The notes beneath the pieces are model-generated. The model was not told the DNA's origin, searched no databases, and was given only the letters and a program-made list of their open reading frames with translations. Shown one piece after another: positions 46,415-55,481 of a stretch of 64,000 nucleotides of DNA. Position 1 is the stretch's first letter, and every line of letters begins with the position of its first letter. Origin of the DNA: DATJGS01 sp035494735 (lineage in GTDB: Bacteria; Eisenbacteria; RBG-16-71-46); the NCBI GenBank assembly GCA_035494735.1, contig DATJGS010000011.1, positions 16,857 through 80,856 of the forward strand. The letters run 5' to 3'. Position numbers and translations under genes: made by a program.

Positions 46415-48724
46415 TCAGGCCGGCTGGACGCCCGCGGTCTGCGGCGTGCGCCGCGGCTCGCCGATGAACGCGGGACGGCCGCCGCTCGAGCGGGCCACCG
46501 ACTCCGCCGTCACGAAACAGTTGTAGTCGGGTTCGCCGCTCACCGGATCGAAGCGCCTGGGGATGAGCACGTTCGTCTCCGGCCAGTAGGCCTGGAGGTG
46601 CCGGCGCTTCATGGGCGCGCGCCGCGCGAGGCCGATCCATTCGCCGACGTCCGACGTGAGCCGCACTTCGTCGCCGTCGGCGAGGCCGAGCGCGTCGGCG
46701 TCGTCGGGATGCATCAGGACGTGACGGCGGTCGGACGCGCCCATCAGGAAGTCGTGCGAACCCTGGGTCATGCTGTTGAACTGTTTTCCGCGGCGCGTCG
46801 TCAGGAAGAACCAGCCGGGCGGAATCTGGATGGACGGCAGCTCGACCACGCTGAAACGGGCACGCCCCTCGGGCATGCGCGTGAAACCATCCGTGAACAG
46901 ACGCGCGCCGCCCCACTGCACCGACTGACCTTCGCGCTCCAGGTGCTCGATCCCGGCGTACAGCGGCATGGCTTTCGCCATTTCCGCGCGGATGTCGGGC
47001 GTGCCGCGCCATGCGAACGACGCGGCCAGCGCCGGGCGCACCGCGAGCGCGACGTCGACGGGAATGCGCCACTCGGGCCGGGCCTCGGCGATGCGCGGGC
47101 CGTCGATCTCGGGCGTGAAGCGGATGCGCCGCTCGGTGCTGGTCGCCGTGCCGCCGCCTGGCGTCTCGTAACGCGTCTGGGCGGGCAGCAGGATCACCGT
47201 CTGCCCCGGGAGCAGCGCGGACGTGTTCACGACGATGTCCTGATGCACGCGCAGGCCGACGCGCGACAACGCCTCGCTCATGTACGCGCGGTCGGGCATG
47301 GTCTCGAGCAGGTTGCCGCCGAGCGAATACAGGAAGTCCAGCGCGCCGTCGTGGGCGGCTTCCAGCATCTGCAGCGTGCGATGGCCGTGGTGCGTGGGCA
47401 GCGGTGCGCCCCACAGCGCTTCGAAGCGCGCGCGATCCGCGGGATTCGCGACCTCGAATCCGCCCGGCAGCTTCTCCGGGTCCACGCCGCACTCGCCGCC
47501 GCCCTGGACCCCGGAGTGCCCGCGGATCGGCATGACGCCACACTTCTCGCGCCCGAGGAATCCACGGGCCAGCGCGAGATTCACGACCGACTTCACGTTG
47601 TCGACGCCGAAGCGGTGCTGGGTCAGCCCCATGCTGTACACGAACACCGCGCTCCGGGCCGCGGCCAGGTGCTCGGCGAAGCGCTGCATCTCGGCGCGCG
47701 GCAGTCCCGACGATTCCTCGAGGCGCTCCCACTCGAGCGACGCCACGAACACGCGAAGCCCGTCGAATCCGGTCGTGTGCTCGGCGATGAAGCGCTCGTC
47801 GCACGCGCCGCGCTCGACGAGATGCTTGAGCACGCCGTTCACGAACGCGATGTCGCCGCCGACGCCGACCTGGAAGAAGTCATCCATGAGCTTCGTGCCG
47901 AACAACGCGCTCCTCAAGTCGCTCGGCACCCAGTAGCGCTCGAGCCCGGGCTCGCGCATGGGATTCACCACGAGGATCTTCGTGCCCTGGCGCTTCGCGT
48001 ACGTGAGGTACTTGGTCGTGACCGGCTGGTTGTTCGCGAGGTGCGAGCCCCAGATCACGACGAGGTCGCTGCCGATCATGTCCGACAGCGAGCAGGTCGG
48101 GGCCGGCACGCCGAGCGTGTCCTTGAGCCCGGAGACGCTCGCCGCGTGGCACAGCCGCGAACACAGGTCGACGTGGTTCGAGCCGAGCAATCGCGCGACC
48201 TTCGTGAACGCGTAGTACGTCTCGTTCACGAGTCCGCGCGACGTGGCGAAGAAGCCGAGCCGCTCGCCGGGGACGTCCTTGAGCGCCTCGCCAATGATGC
48301 CGAGCGCCTCGTCCCACGACAGCCGGTGCAGCGCGTCACTTCCGGCGCGATGGATGAGCGGGTAGGGCAGACGCCCGAGCCGGTGCAGCGCTTCGTTCGA
48401 CATCTCGCGCAGGCCGCTCAACGAGCGCAGCGCGTCGTCGGGCGCGGGACCCATGGTGTTCAGGCGCAGGAGCTTCAACCGCGTCATGCACAGGTGGACG
48501 CCCGAAATCACGTCGTCCTTGAGGCCACGCGGCCCCAGCGAGCATCCGTCGCACACGCCGTGATTGAGGATGCGCCACGCGTAGGGCAGGTTGTCGCGGT
48601 TTTCCCACAGCACCTCGGCCATCTCGACGAACGGACGCGGGCGGGGATGGCGGCCTGGGCCGAACGGAAGCAGATCGCGCAGGCGAAAGCGGCCTCCGCT
48701 CGAGTCCATGGGTCGAGGCGACAT
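46415..48724 (-). CDS. YdeP-like molybdopterin oxidoreductase
   Basis: A 769-residue DMSO-reductase/formate-dehydrogenase superfamily enzyme. The N-terminus has only three cysteines in the cluster region (Cys58, Cys61, Cys79 in GVCDGCSLGPRG and HLC). SRLCHAASVSGL has Cys192 at the position of the molybdenum ligand (selenocysteine in FdhF). Later motifs are VIWGSHLANNQPV, GVMPIRGHSGVQGGGECGV, and a C-terminal cofactor domain (MTQGSHDFLMGASDRRHVLMHPDDADALGL). This fits the YdeP/FdhF-like group whose substrate is unsettled. No twin-arginine signal is visible, so it is probably cytoplasmic. Confidence 0.87.
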   Translation of the reverse strand: MSPRPMDSSGGRFRLRDLLPFGPGRHPRPRPFVEMAEVLWENRDNLPYAWRILNHGVCDGCSLGPRGLKDDVISGVHLCMTRLKLLRLNTMGPAPDDALRSLSGLREMSNEALHRLGRLPYPLIHRAGSDALHRLSWDEALGIIGEALKDVPGERLGFFATSRGLVNETYYAFTKVARLLGSNHVDLCSRLCHAASVSGLKDTLGVPAPTCSLSDMIGSDLVVIWGSHLANNQPVTTKYLTYAKRQGTKILVVNPMREPGLERYWVPSDLRSALFGTKLMDDFFQVGVGGDIAFVNGVLKHLVERGACDERFIAEHTTGFDGLRVFVASLEWERLEESSGLPRAEMQRFAEHLAAARSAVFVYSMGLTQHRFGVDNVKSVVNLALARGFLGREKCGVMPIRGHSGVQGGGECGVDPEKLPGGFEVANPADRARFEALWGAPLPTHHGHRTLQMLEAAHDGALDFLYSLGGNLLETMPDRAYMSEALSRVGLRVHQDIVVNTSALLPGQTVILLPAQTRYETPGGGTATSTERRIRFTPEIDGPRIAEARPEWRIPVDVALAVRPALAASFAWRGTPDIRAEMAKAMPLYAGIEHLEREGQSVQWGGARLFTDGFTRMPEGRARFSVVELPSIQIPPGWFFLTTRRGKQFNSMTQGSHDFLMGASDRRHVLMHPDDADALGLADGDEVRLTSDVGEWIGLARRAPMKRRHLQAYWPETNVLIPRRFDPVSGEPDYNCFVTAESVARSSGGRPAFIGEPRRTPQTAGVQPA

Positions 48725-48829
48725 GCGGGTGAGACTAACCCCGTTGTCGCGCGCGCGGAAGCGAGGCGGCGAAACGAGGCGCGGTACGGCGTGCGCTTCG
48801 CGACGAGGCGCGCGCGAGAACGTCGGCGC

Positions 48830-49738
48830 TCAGAACGACAGCACCAGCCCGCTCTCGAAGTTCGCGAACTCCCGCTGGTCGCCGTACAGATTGGGCGCGA
48901 CCGGTATCTGCGCGCCGAGCTGCAGCCCGATCGGTGCGGCCAGCGCGATCTGGACCTTGGGCGACGCGTACAATAGCGAGCCGCCCGTGTTGGGATCGCG
49001 CACCCCGTTCACACGGTCGTGAGCGGACGCGCGGTAGTCCAGCTCCAGCGAGCCCGACAGCGACGGCGCGAGCGCGCGCTGATACGACAGCGTTGCCAGC
49101 AACGCGTCGCCGTAGGTGTAGCCGTGATCGTTCGCGCCGTTCCAGCGTCCCGTCGCGGACGCGTAGACGTGCGCGGCGCCGCCGATGCCGTGCGCCCAGG
49201 CGAGTCCGGCGAACGTCGAGGTCGCGCCGCTGCCCGGCTGCAGGTGCTCCTCGGCACGGACGCCGCCGACCGTGCGCTCGTTCTGGCCCCACGCCGTCTT
49301 CACGCCGAGCATCGCCGCCAGCCACCAGCCGGACGCGGCGTTGCCGCTCTCGAGCAGGTTCACGTGCGCGAACACGTCGGGATCGGAGATCCCCGACAGC
49401 GTGGCCCGGCCCGCCGGATCGTCGATGCGGCGCTCCGCGAGCGGTACGCGACCGACGAGGCGCAGCCGCGCGAACGGCTGCCACGATCCGGACAGCGTGA
49501 CGCGATTCTCGGTCTCCTTCTCGCGCGCCGCGGGGTCGTCCTCGGAGACCTGATCCTTCGAGCGGCGATCGACGTTCACGGAAAAGCGCCACGCCTGTGC
49601 GGCGAAGAAGTCGTCGCCCATCATGCGATACGTCGGATCGCCGCACTGGCACATCGAGCACGCCCGCGCAGCGGCAGGCGCGAACAGCGCGACGACAAGC
49701 ACGGCAAGGAGGAAGCGCATAGGGTCCATACGATGCAT
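48830..49738 (-). CDS. Exported Cys-motif protein, probable outer-membrane beta-barrel
   Basis: A 302-residue protein with a signal peptide (core FLLAVLVVALFAPAAARA) and then CSMCQCGDPTYRMMG, a compact three-Cys motif at the mature N-terminus. The rest is made of alternating beta strands (RLRLVGRVPLAERRI; GWWLAAMLGVKTAWG; VYASATGRWNG) and ends in a terminal Phe, as in outer-membrane barrels. Metal binding by the Cys motif is possible. The start may be ATG 49738 or 49720. I do not recognise a named family. Confidence 0.65.
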   Translation of the reverse strand: MHRMDPMRFLLAVLVVALFAPAAARACSMCQCGDPTYRMMGDDFFAAQAWRFSVNVDRRSKDQVSEDDPAAREKETENRVTLSGSWQPFARLRLVGRVPLAERRIDDPAGRATLSGISDPDVFAHVNLLESGNAASGWWLAAMLGVKTAWGQNERTVGGVRAEEHLQPGSGATSTFAGLAWAHGIGGAAHVYASATGRWNGANDHGYTYGDALLATLSYQRALAPSLSGSLELDYRASAHDRVNGVRDPNTGGSLLYASPKVQIALAAPIGLQLGAQIPVAPNLYGDQREFANFESGLVLSF

Positions 49739-49852
49739 GGCCGCAGATTAGGTCACGAGATTTCTGCTGTCACGCCGCTCGCGCGCAAATTCCCCGGAAT
49801 CGGAAGGAACGCGCCGGCCGCACCGCGGGTGGTGCCGCCCGCGAGGCCCCGC

Positions 49853-49858
49853 TAGAAT
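49853..49858 (+). promoter_or_regulatory. Candidate -10 for the aldo/keto reductase gene
   Basis: TAGAAT in the context CGCTAGAATGCGCC, 40 bases before the ATG at 49898. The -35 is not clear. The context resembles GCTAGACTCGCC before the P5C dehydrogenase gene. Confidence 0.4.
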
Positions 49859-49897
49859 GCGCCGTCCCAACGTCCCACCCTCGACGGAGATCCCTCG

Positions 49898-50905
49898 ATG
49901 AACTACCGGCGGCTCGGCAACTCCGGCCTCAAAGTCTCGGAAATCTCGCTCGGTTCATGGACCACGATCGGCGGCTACGTCGACGAGTCCGACGCCGTCC
50001 GCATCGTCCATCACGCGTTCGAGCGCGGCGTCAATCTGTTCGACACGGCCGACGTTTACGTGCGCGGCGCAGCCGAGACGGTGCTCGGGCGCGCGCTCAA
50101 GACGCTGCCGCGCGAGCAGGTCGTGGTCGCGACGAAGTGTCTGGGCCGGGTGTGGGACGGGCCTCTGGGCGCCGGTCTGTCGCGCAAGCACATTTTCGAC
50201 GCGATGGATCAGAGTCTCAGGCGACTGGGTCTCGACTACGTGGATCTCTACCAGGCGCACGCGCCCGACAAGGACACGCCGATCGAGGAGACGCTCGAAG
50301 CGTTCGAGGACCTGGTGCGCATGGGCAAGACGCGCTATCTCGGTTTCTCGAACTTCGACCACCATCCGCCGCTCGCGCGCCGCGCCGTCGCGTATCAGAC
50401 GTCGCGCCGCTGGACGCGCTTCGTGTCGAGCCAGCCGCGCTACAGCCTGGTCGACCGCCACGTCGAGGACGGCCACACCGCGTTCTGCAAGGCGAACGGC
50501 ATCGGGATGATCGTGTACTCGCCGCTCGCGCAGGGCGTGCTCACGAACAAATACGCGGGCGGCGCGACGCCGGAGGGCAGCCGCTCGCAGTCCAAGTTCG
50601 CGCACTTCCTGACCGGCGAGAAGGCGCTGACGCCCGAGAACGTCGCGGCGGCCGAGCGCTTCGCCGCATGGTGCGCGCCGCGTGGCGTGAAGCCGGCGGC
50701 GGTGGCGCTGGCCTGGGTGCTGCGCCATCCGCAGGTGTCGAGCGCCATCACCGGCGCGTCGCGTCTCGAGCAGCTGGACGAGAACCTGGCCGCCGGCGAC
50801 GTGAAGCTGAGCGACGCCGAGTGGCGCGAGGTGGAAGGGGCGATCGCCGGGAAGAAGGCGCCGGCGCGCAAGCGCAAGGCGGCGAAGCCGGCGAAGCGCA
50901 AGTAG
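49898..50905 (+). CDS. Aldo/keto reductase (AKR6/Kv-beta-like) with basic tail
   Basis: A 335-residue NADPH-dependent reductase. MNYRRLGNSGLKVSEISLGSWT opens the TIM barrel. The catalytic tetrad is visible as Asp and Tyr in FDTADVYVRG, Lys in VVVATKC and His in DLYQAHAPD. SPLAQGVLTNKYAGG and AITGASRLEQLDENL bind the cofactor. It resembles the voltage-gated-channel beta-subunit branch (AKR6). The last ~17 residues (KKAPARKRKAAKPAKRK) are an unusual basic tail. Confidence 0.9.
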   Translation: MNYRRLGNSGLKVSEISLGSWTTIGGYVDESDAVRIVHHAFERGVNLFDTADVYVRGAAETVLGRALKTLPREQVVVATKCLGRVWDGPLGAGLSRKHIFDAMDQSLRRLGLDYVDLYQAHAPDKDTPIEETLEAFEDLVRMGKTRYLGFSNFDHHPPLARRAVAYQTSRRWTRFVSSQPRYSLVDRHVEDGHTAFCKANGIGMIVYSPLAQGVLTNKYAGGATPEGSRSQSKFAHFLTGEKALTPENVAAAERFAAWCAPRGVKPAAVALAWVLRHPQVSSAITGASRLEQLDENLAAGDVKLSDAEWREVEGAIAGKKAPARKRKAAKPAKRK

Positions 50906-50912
50906 GCGGTTG

Positions 50913-50941
50913 GCCCGCGCGGCGACGCGACGGTCGCGGGC
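50913..50941. terminator. Weak hairpin between convergent genes
   Basis: GCCCGCG (50913-50919) pairs with CGCGGGC (50935-50941) between the aldo/keto reductase stop and the convergent MFS gene. The stem is 7 bp with a 15-base loop and no T-run. Confidence 0.3.
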
Positions 50942-50973
50942 GCGCTGGCCGGCACGCCGTCCAACGCGCCGCG

Positions 50974-52275
50974 TCAGTTTCCGGCGCGCGCGGCGCCCTT
51001 GTCGAGGTCCACGCCGCGCAGCAGCCACGCGCCGGCCACGAAGAACGGCAGCAGCGTGAGCACGGCGAGCCGCCCGGTGCCGCTGACCTGGGCGACGGCG
51101 CCGAACGCGATCGGGCCGACGACGCCGGCGAGTTTCTCGCTCACCGAGTAGAAGCCGAACAGCTCGCCCTGCTGGCTGCGCGGCGCGAGGCGCGCGAACA
51201 TCGAGCGCGACAGCGCCTGCGTGCCGCCCTGGAACAGCGCGACGAGGCCGGCCAGCACCCAGAAGTGCCACGCCGCCGACATGTAGTAGCCGAGCGCCGT
51301 GATCCCGACGTAGCCCGCGAGTCCGATGATGACGGCGGTGCGCGGATCGAACGCGCCGGCCATGCGCCCGAACACGATGCTCGCCGGGGCGGCGAGGATC
51401 TGCACCATCAGCAGCGCGCCGATCAGGTCGCCCATGCCGATGCCGACCTCGCTCCCGTAGATCGTGGCCATCTTGATCACGGTGCCGATGCCGTCGCTGT
51501 ACAGCCAGAACGCGATGAGGAAACGCATGAGCTCGGGCTGGCGGCGAATGCTCCTGAGCGTTCCCCACAGGCCGCGGAACACCGCGCGCGCCAGCTGCGA
51601 GGCCACGACGCGCTCGCGCGTCTGCTCGGGTTCGGGCACGTGGCGGAACAGGGGCAGGGAGAAACCGAACCACCACAGCGCCACGCTCAGGAACGACAGC
51701 CGCGTCGCGAAATCCACGCTCGGCAGGTGGAACAGGGCGGGCTTCAGGATCCAGAACAGGTTGAGCGCGAGCAACACGCCGCCGCCGACGTAGCCGTACG
51801 CGAAGCCGCGCGCCGAGATGCGGTGGATCTCGCCGGCCGGCGCGACGCTCGGCAGCAGCGAGTCGTACAGCACGTTGCCCATGGCGAACGCGACGAACGC
51901 GACGCCGAACAGGCCGAGGAGCGCACGCCATCCGGTGAACGGCGCGACCGCGAGCAGACCGGTCGTCACGCAGCCCACCGCGACGCACGCGAACAGGAAG
52001 CGCTTGCGCTGCCCGAGCTGATCGGCGGCCGATCCGAGAATGGGGCCGAGCAGCGCCGCGATCAGCAGCGCCGCCGCGCTCGCGTAGCCCCAGTACGCCG
52101 TGGCCACGTTGGCCGGCAGCGAGCGCTTGGCGATCGCCGCGAAGAACTGGGGCAGGATCGCGGCGATGACGCTGGTCGCGAACGCGGAGTTGGCCCAGTC
52201 GTACATGCACCACGCCCACACCGCGCGGCGCTTCGCGGCGTCGGGAATGGAAGAGGGCGCGGTGGGGCGCGTCAT
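50974..52275 (-). CDS. UMF1/Atg22-like MFS permease
   Basis: A 433-residue major-facilitator permease with about twelve helices. The N-terminal WCMYDWANSAFATSVIAAILPQ is the signature of the UMF1/Atg22 subfamily (amino-acid or nucleoside export is reported for some members). The loop LGSAADQLGQRKRFL is the MFS A-motif, and GGTQALSRSMFARLAP, then ELFGFYSVSEKLAGVVGP, lie in the second half. The start at 52275 is only 27 bases from the divergent flavoprotein frame. Substrate unknown. Confidence 0.88.
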   Translation of the reverse strand: MTRPTAPSSIPDAAKRRAVWAWCMYDWANSAFATSVIAAILPQFFAAIAKRSLPANVATAYWGYASAAALLIAALLGPILGSAADQLGQRKRFLFACVAVGCVTTGLLAVAPFTGWRALLGLFGVAFVAFAMGNVLYDSLLPSVAPAGEIHRISARGFAYGYVGGGVLLALNLFWILKPALFHLPSVDFATRLSFLSVALWWFGFSLPLFRHVPEPEQTRERVVASQLARAVFRGLWGTLRSIRRQPELMRFLIAFWLYSDGIGTVIKMATIYGSEVGIGMGDLIGALLMVQILAAPASIVFGRMAGAFDPRTAVIIGLAGYVGITALGYYMSAAWHFWVLAGLVALFQGGTQALSRSMFARLAPRSQQGELFGFYSVSEKLAGVVGPIAFGAVAQVSGTGRLAVLTLLPFFVAGAWLLRGVDLDKGAARAGN

Positions 52276-52302
52276 GCCGCGGCGAGCCGAACGCGGGGGG
52301 CC

Positions 52303-53391
52303 ATGCGCAAGAGGTACCACAGCACCCGTGTATATTCGACGCTCGTGGGCGATCCAACCGTCATCGTGGTCGGCGCGGGAGTGGCCGGTCTGGCCTGCGC
52401 GCGCGACCTCACCGCGCGCCGCATCCCGAACGTGCTGGTCGAAGCCGCGCCGACCGTCGGCGGGCGCTGCGCGACGACGCGCACGCACGGCCAGCTCGTC
52501 GATCACGGGCTGCCGTTCCTGCACGCGAAGAGCGGCGAGTTCGGCGAAGCGCTGAACCAGCTGGATCCGGACGGCAAGGTGCTGGGCTGGCCGAGCGACG
52601 TGCGCGAGCCGCGCCTGATGTCCCCGAACGACGCGCTCAAGCCCGGGCGCCGGCGCATGGCGCGGCGCGGCGGCGTTCACGAGTTCGCGGAGTGGCTCGC
52701 GCGCGGCCTCGACGTGCGGCTCGGCGACGCCGCCGTGGCGCTCGAGGACTTGGGCGGCGCGGTGCGGGTGCGCTCGGCGGCCGGCGCCGCGTTCGAGGCG
52801 CCGTTCGTCATCCTGGCGTGTCCGCTGCGGGCCAGCGTCGCGCTCGCGGCGCCCCTCGTCGCCGGGTGGCCGGGCGCGGCGGCGCGGCTCGAGGCGCTCG
52901 CGCGGATCCGCCCGCTGCCCGCGCTCACGGTGATCGCGGGTTACGACCCGGGCGCGTTCGACGTGCCGTTCCATCTGTGGAGTCCGCTCGAGACGACGAT
53001 GCTGCACCTGGTCGTGCACGACTCGAGCAAGCGCGAAGGGCCGCGCGAGCGGGTGCTCGTGCTGCACGCGCGGGCGCGCTACTCGAGCGAGCATCTGGGC
53101 GATCCGCCCGAAACATGGCGGGACGAACTGTTGTGGGAACTGGGCGAGATCCTGGACCGGCGCGCCGAGGCGCCTCGCTGGTCCGAGACGCACGTGTGGG
53201 CCGACGCGCGAATCGCCGACCACGACCGGCAGAAGGACGGCGTCGTGTTCCAGTCGGAGGGAGGCGCGAGCGTCGCGCTGGTCGGCGACGCGTTCGGCCA
53301 CGATCCGGGCGTCGAGGGCGCGTACTTCAGCGGGCTCAGCTTCGCCGAGCAGATCGCGCTGCTGCTCGCGACGCGCGCCGGCCGGGTCTAG
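52303..53391 (+). CDS. Renalase-like FAD/NAD(P)-dependent oxidoreductase
   Basis: About 362 residues from ATG 52303, or 348 from GTG 52345. PTVIVVGAGVAGLACARDL is the FAD motif and VGGRCATTRTHGQLVDHGLPFLHAKS the amine-oxidase-type continuation. LALVGDAFGHDPG-like residues near the end (VGDAFGHDPGVEGAYFSGLS) close the flavin site. This matches small renalase-like flavoproteins that oxidise abnormal dihydronicotinamides or other small molecules. The GTG start gives the more usual N-terminus; ATG has a G-rich ribosome site. It diverges from the MFS gene. Confidence 0.83.
   Translation: MRKRYHSTRVYSTLVGDPTVIVVGAGVAGLACARDLTARRIPNVLVEAAPTVGGRCATTRTHGQLVDHGLPFLHAKSGEFGEALNQLDPDGKVLGWPSDVREPRLMSPNDALKPGRRRMARRGGVHEFAEWLARGLDVRLGDAAVALEDLGGAVRVRSAAGAAFEAPFVILACPLRASVALAAPLVAGWPGAAARLEALARIRPLPALTVIAGYDPGAFDVPFHLWSPLETTMLHLVVHDSSKREGPRERVLVLHARARYSSEHLGDPPETWRDELLWELGEILDRRAEAPRWSETHVWADARIADHDRQKDGVVFQSEGGASVALVGDAFGHDPGVEGAYFSGLSFAEQIALLLATRAGRV
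52331..52336 (+). promoter_or_regulatory. Candidate -10 inside the 5' end of the flavoprotein frame
   Basis: TATATT lies between two possible start codons (52303 and 52345) of the flavoprotein gene. If it is the promoter, transcription would begin almost at the GTG 52345, giving a nearly leaderless message. No -35 is apparent. Confidence 0.35.
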
Positions 53392-53402
53392 CGAACAAGC
53401 GA

Positions 53403-53432
53403 AACCGGCGGAACCCGAAGGTCCCGCCGGTT
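53403..53432. terminator. Hairpin between convergent genes
   Basis: AACCGGCGG (53403-53411) pairs with CCGCCGGTT (53424-53432), 12 bases after the flavoprotein stop and before the convergent gene ending at 53471. Perfect 9-bp stem, no T-run. Confidence 0.6.
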
Positions 53433-53470
53433 CGCGAGCGGTCGACTGCCGCTCTCACCTCACCGCGTCG

Positions 53471-54436
53471 TTACCAGCGCGGCGGCTTCGCGAAGCCCAG
53501 CTGCCCGTCCTCGCGCTCCCACACCCGCGAGCGGTTGCGCACCGGCTCGATGCCGAGGGCGCGCAGGCCCGACGCGTACTCGTAGCGCAGGATGATCTCA
53601 TCCGTCGCCACGGCGGCGGCGGTGAACTGCGTGCGGCGCACCGGATCGCGGCTCTGGTCGCCCCAGCCCGTCCCCGGCGCCGACTCGTCGGCGTGGGATT
53701 CCGTCGCCTGGCGGCGCGCCAGACCGTCCGTCTGGGGCGCGTCGCTCTGCGCGCGGGGCTCTTCCGGCGTGTACGGCATCGGCGCGGCGGGACCGGAGTC
53801 ACGGTACCCGGCCTTCACGCGGCCCCACCCCACGTTCTCGGTGAACGCGACGACGCGGATCCAGCCCATGTCGCCGTTGGCCTGGCCGGTGCGCGACGCG
53901 TACGAGCGCTCCTCGTCGACGAACACGAAGCGCCGGACGTCGTCGAGCGACGTGCGCCAGCCGCGGATCGTCGTGCTTTCCCACGGATCGAGGACGTACA
54001 TGGCCTCGTTGCGATCGAGATTCGAGCGATTGCCGCTCACGACGTTCAGGCCGTCCACGCTGACCAGCACGCCGATGCGGTTGCCCGTCAGGTTGCGCAG
54101 CCGGACTTCGTACTGCCCGCCGGCGAACGCTTCGAAGTAGCGCTTGTCACCGACGCCGGGGCGCGAGTAGAGGGGTGCGCCCGCGCCGTTCACCAGCATC
54201 TGCACGTCGACGATCTGGCCTTGCGTGTGACTCGCCGGACCCGGGTGCCAGCCCCAGGCCTGGGCGCGCGTCGCGGTCGCCGTGAGGGCGAGCGCGAGGC
54301 CGAGCGCGATGACGCGGGAGTCGAAGCGCGTGACCGGAACCGGAACCAGACGCGGCCCGCGGGTGGTCACGACCTTCGCGGTCGCCCAAACCAGCGCGGC
54401 GCGGAGGTTCTGAAGGAACATGGTAGCGATGTTCAT
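53471..54436 (-). CDS. Exported hypothetical protein
   Basis: A 321-residue protein. A hydrophobic segment at about residues 40-58 (VIALGLALALTATATRAQA) follows an unusually long N-region and probably acts as signal peptide. The mature part begins with a beta domain: QYEVRLRNLTGNRIGVLVSVDGLNVVSGN, then YVLDPWESTTIRGWR and RFVFVDEERSYASRTG. A low-complexity linker and a C-terminal part with EIILRYEYASGLRALGI follow. I cannot name the family or give a function. ATG 54436 is preceded by GAGGAGG, so the long start is well supported. Confidence 0.7.
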   Translation of the reverse strand: MNIATMFLQNLRAALVWATAKVVTTRGPRLVPVPVTRFDSRVIALGLALALTATATRAQAWGWHPGPASHTQGQIVDVQMLVNGAGAPLYSRPGVGDKRYFEAFAGGQYEVRLRNLTGNRIGVLVSVDGLNVVSGNRSNLDRNEAMYVLDPWESTTIRGWRTSLDDVRRFVFVDEERSYASRTGQANGDMGWIRVVAFTENVGWGRVKAGYRDSGPAAPMPYTPEEPRAQSDAPQTDGLARRQATESHADESAPGTGWGDQSRDPVRRTQFTAAAVATDEIILRYEYASGLRALGIEPVRNRSRVWEREDGQLGFAKPPRW

Positions 54437-54632
54437 GATGCCCTCCTCGAATCAGTTTGGGTCGGGACCTCGACTTCGGTAACGCACGAATTACGCCGGC
54501 CGCGACCGGCTATTCCCGGCCCGGGCACGGCGCCGAGTTCGCGGCCCATCAGGCGGATGCGGGATCGTGCGGAGTGCGGCGCCGGCGCCACAGTGGCGCG
54601 CGGGCGCAGCGGCGGAAGGGGGCGGGCCGGAC

Positions 54633-55409
54633 CTACCAGGCCATGATGTGGTAGCCGGCGTCGACGTACAGCGTCTCGCCGGTGATGCCGCTCGCCAGGT
54701 CGGACAACAGGAACAGGCCGGCCTTGCCCACTTCTTCCTTCGTGATGTTGCGCTGGAGCGGAGCCTTCTCGGCGTGCTGCTTGAGCATGCCGGTGAAGCC
54801 GTGGATGCCGCGCGCGGCCAGCGTGCTCACCGGTCCGGCCGACAGCGCGTTCACGCGCACGTTCTTCGGTCCCAGCTCGAACGCGAGCTGGCGCACCATC
54901 TGTTCGAGCACGGCCTTCGCGCTGCCCATCACGTTGTACGACGGCACGGCGCGTTCGGCCGCGAGGTAGGACAGCGTCACGATCGCGCTGCCGTTCTTCT
55001 CGAGCAGGGGGAGGAGGCGATTCGTCACGTTGAGCAGCGAGAACGCGCTCACCTCGAGCGCCATCTGGAAGCCCTCACGCGACGTCGAGACGAATGCGCC
55101 CTCCAGGTCCTCCTTGCGCGCGAACGCGATGCCGTGCACGAGCGCATCGACGGCGCCCCACTCCTCGGACAGCCGCTTCGCCACCGCGTCGATGGATTCG
55201 TCGCGCGTCACGTCGCACTCGAGCAGCAGCGTCCCGGGAACGGAATTCGCGAGCTCCTCGACCATGCCCTTCAGGCGCTCGCCGGCGTACGTGAGGCACA
55301 GCCGCGCGCCGGCCTGGCTCAGCGACTGGGCGATGGCCCACGACAGGCTGCGGTGGTTCGCGACGCCCATGACGAGCGCGTTCTTGCCCTTGAGATCGAT
55401 GGCGTACAT
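54633..55409 (-). CDS. fabI: Enoyl-[acyl-carrier-protein] reductase (NADH)
   Basis: A 258-residue FabI that performs the last reduction of each fatty-acid elongation cycle. MGVANHRSLSWAIAQSL is the FabI-type cofactor loop. Tyr148, Tyr158 and Lys165 (SYNVMGSAK, Tyr-x6-Lys) form the active site. SAGPVSTLAARGIHGF is the substrate-loop region and GLFLLSDLASGITGETLYVDAG the C-terminal signature. All match E. coli FabI in spacing, so it should be sensitive to triclosan-type inhibitors. It lies 72 bases downstream of the permease gene on the same strand. Confidence 0.95.
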   Translation of the reverse strand: MYAIDLKGKNALVMGVANHRSLSWAIAQSLSQAGARLCLTYAGERLKGMVEELANSVPGTLLLECDVTRDESIDAVAKRLSEEWGAVDALVHGIAFARKEDLEGAFVSTSREGFQMALEVSAFSLLNVTNRLLPLLEKNGSAIVTLSYLAAERAVPSYNVMGSAKAVLEQMVRQLAFELGPKNVRVNALSAGPVSTLAARGIHGFTGMLKQHAEKAPLQRNITKEEVGKAGLFLLSDLASGITGETLYVDAGYHIMAW

Positions 55410-55481
55410 CGGGTCCTCCGTGAACGCGCGGCGCCGGGCGGGACGCGCCGTCGCGCACGCGGCGCGCGACGCGTCACGCGC

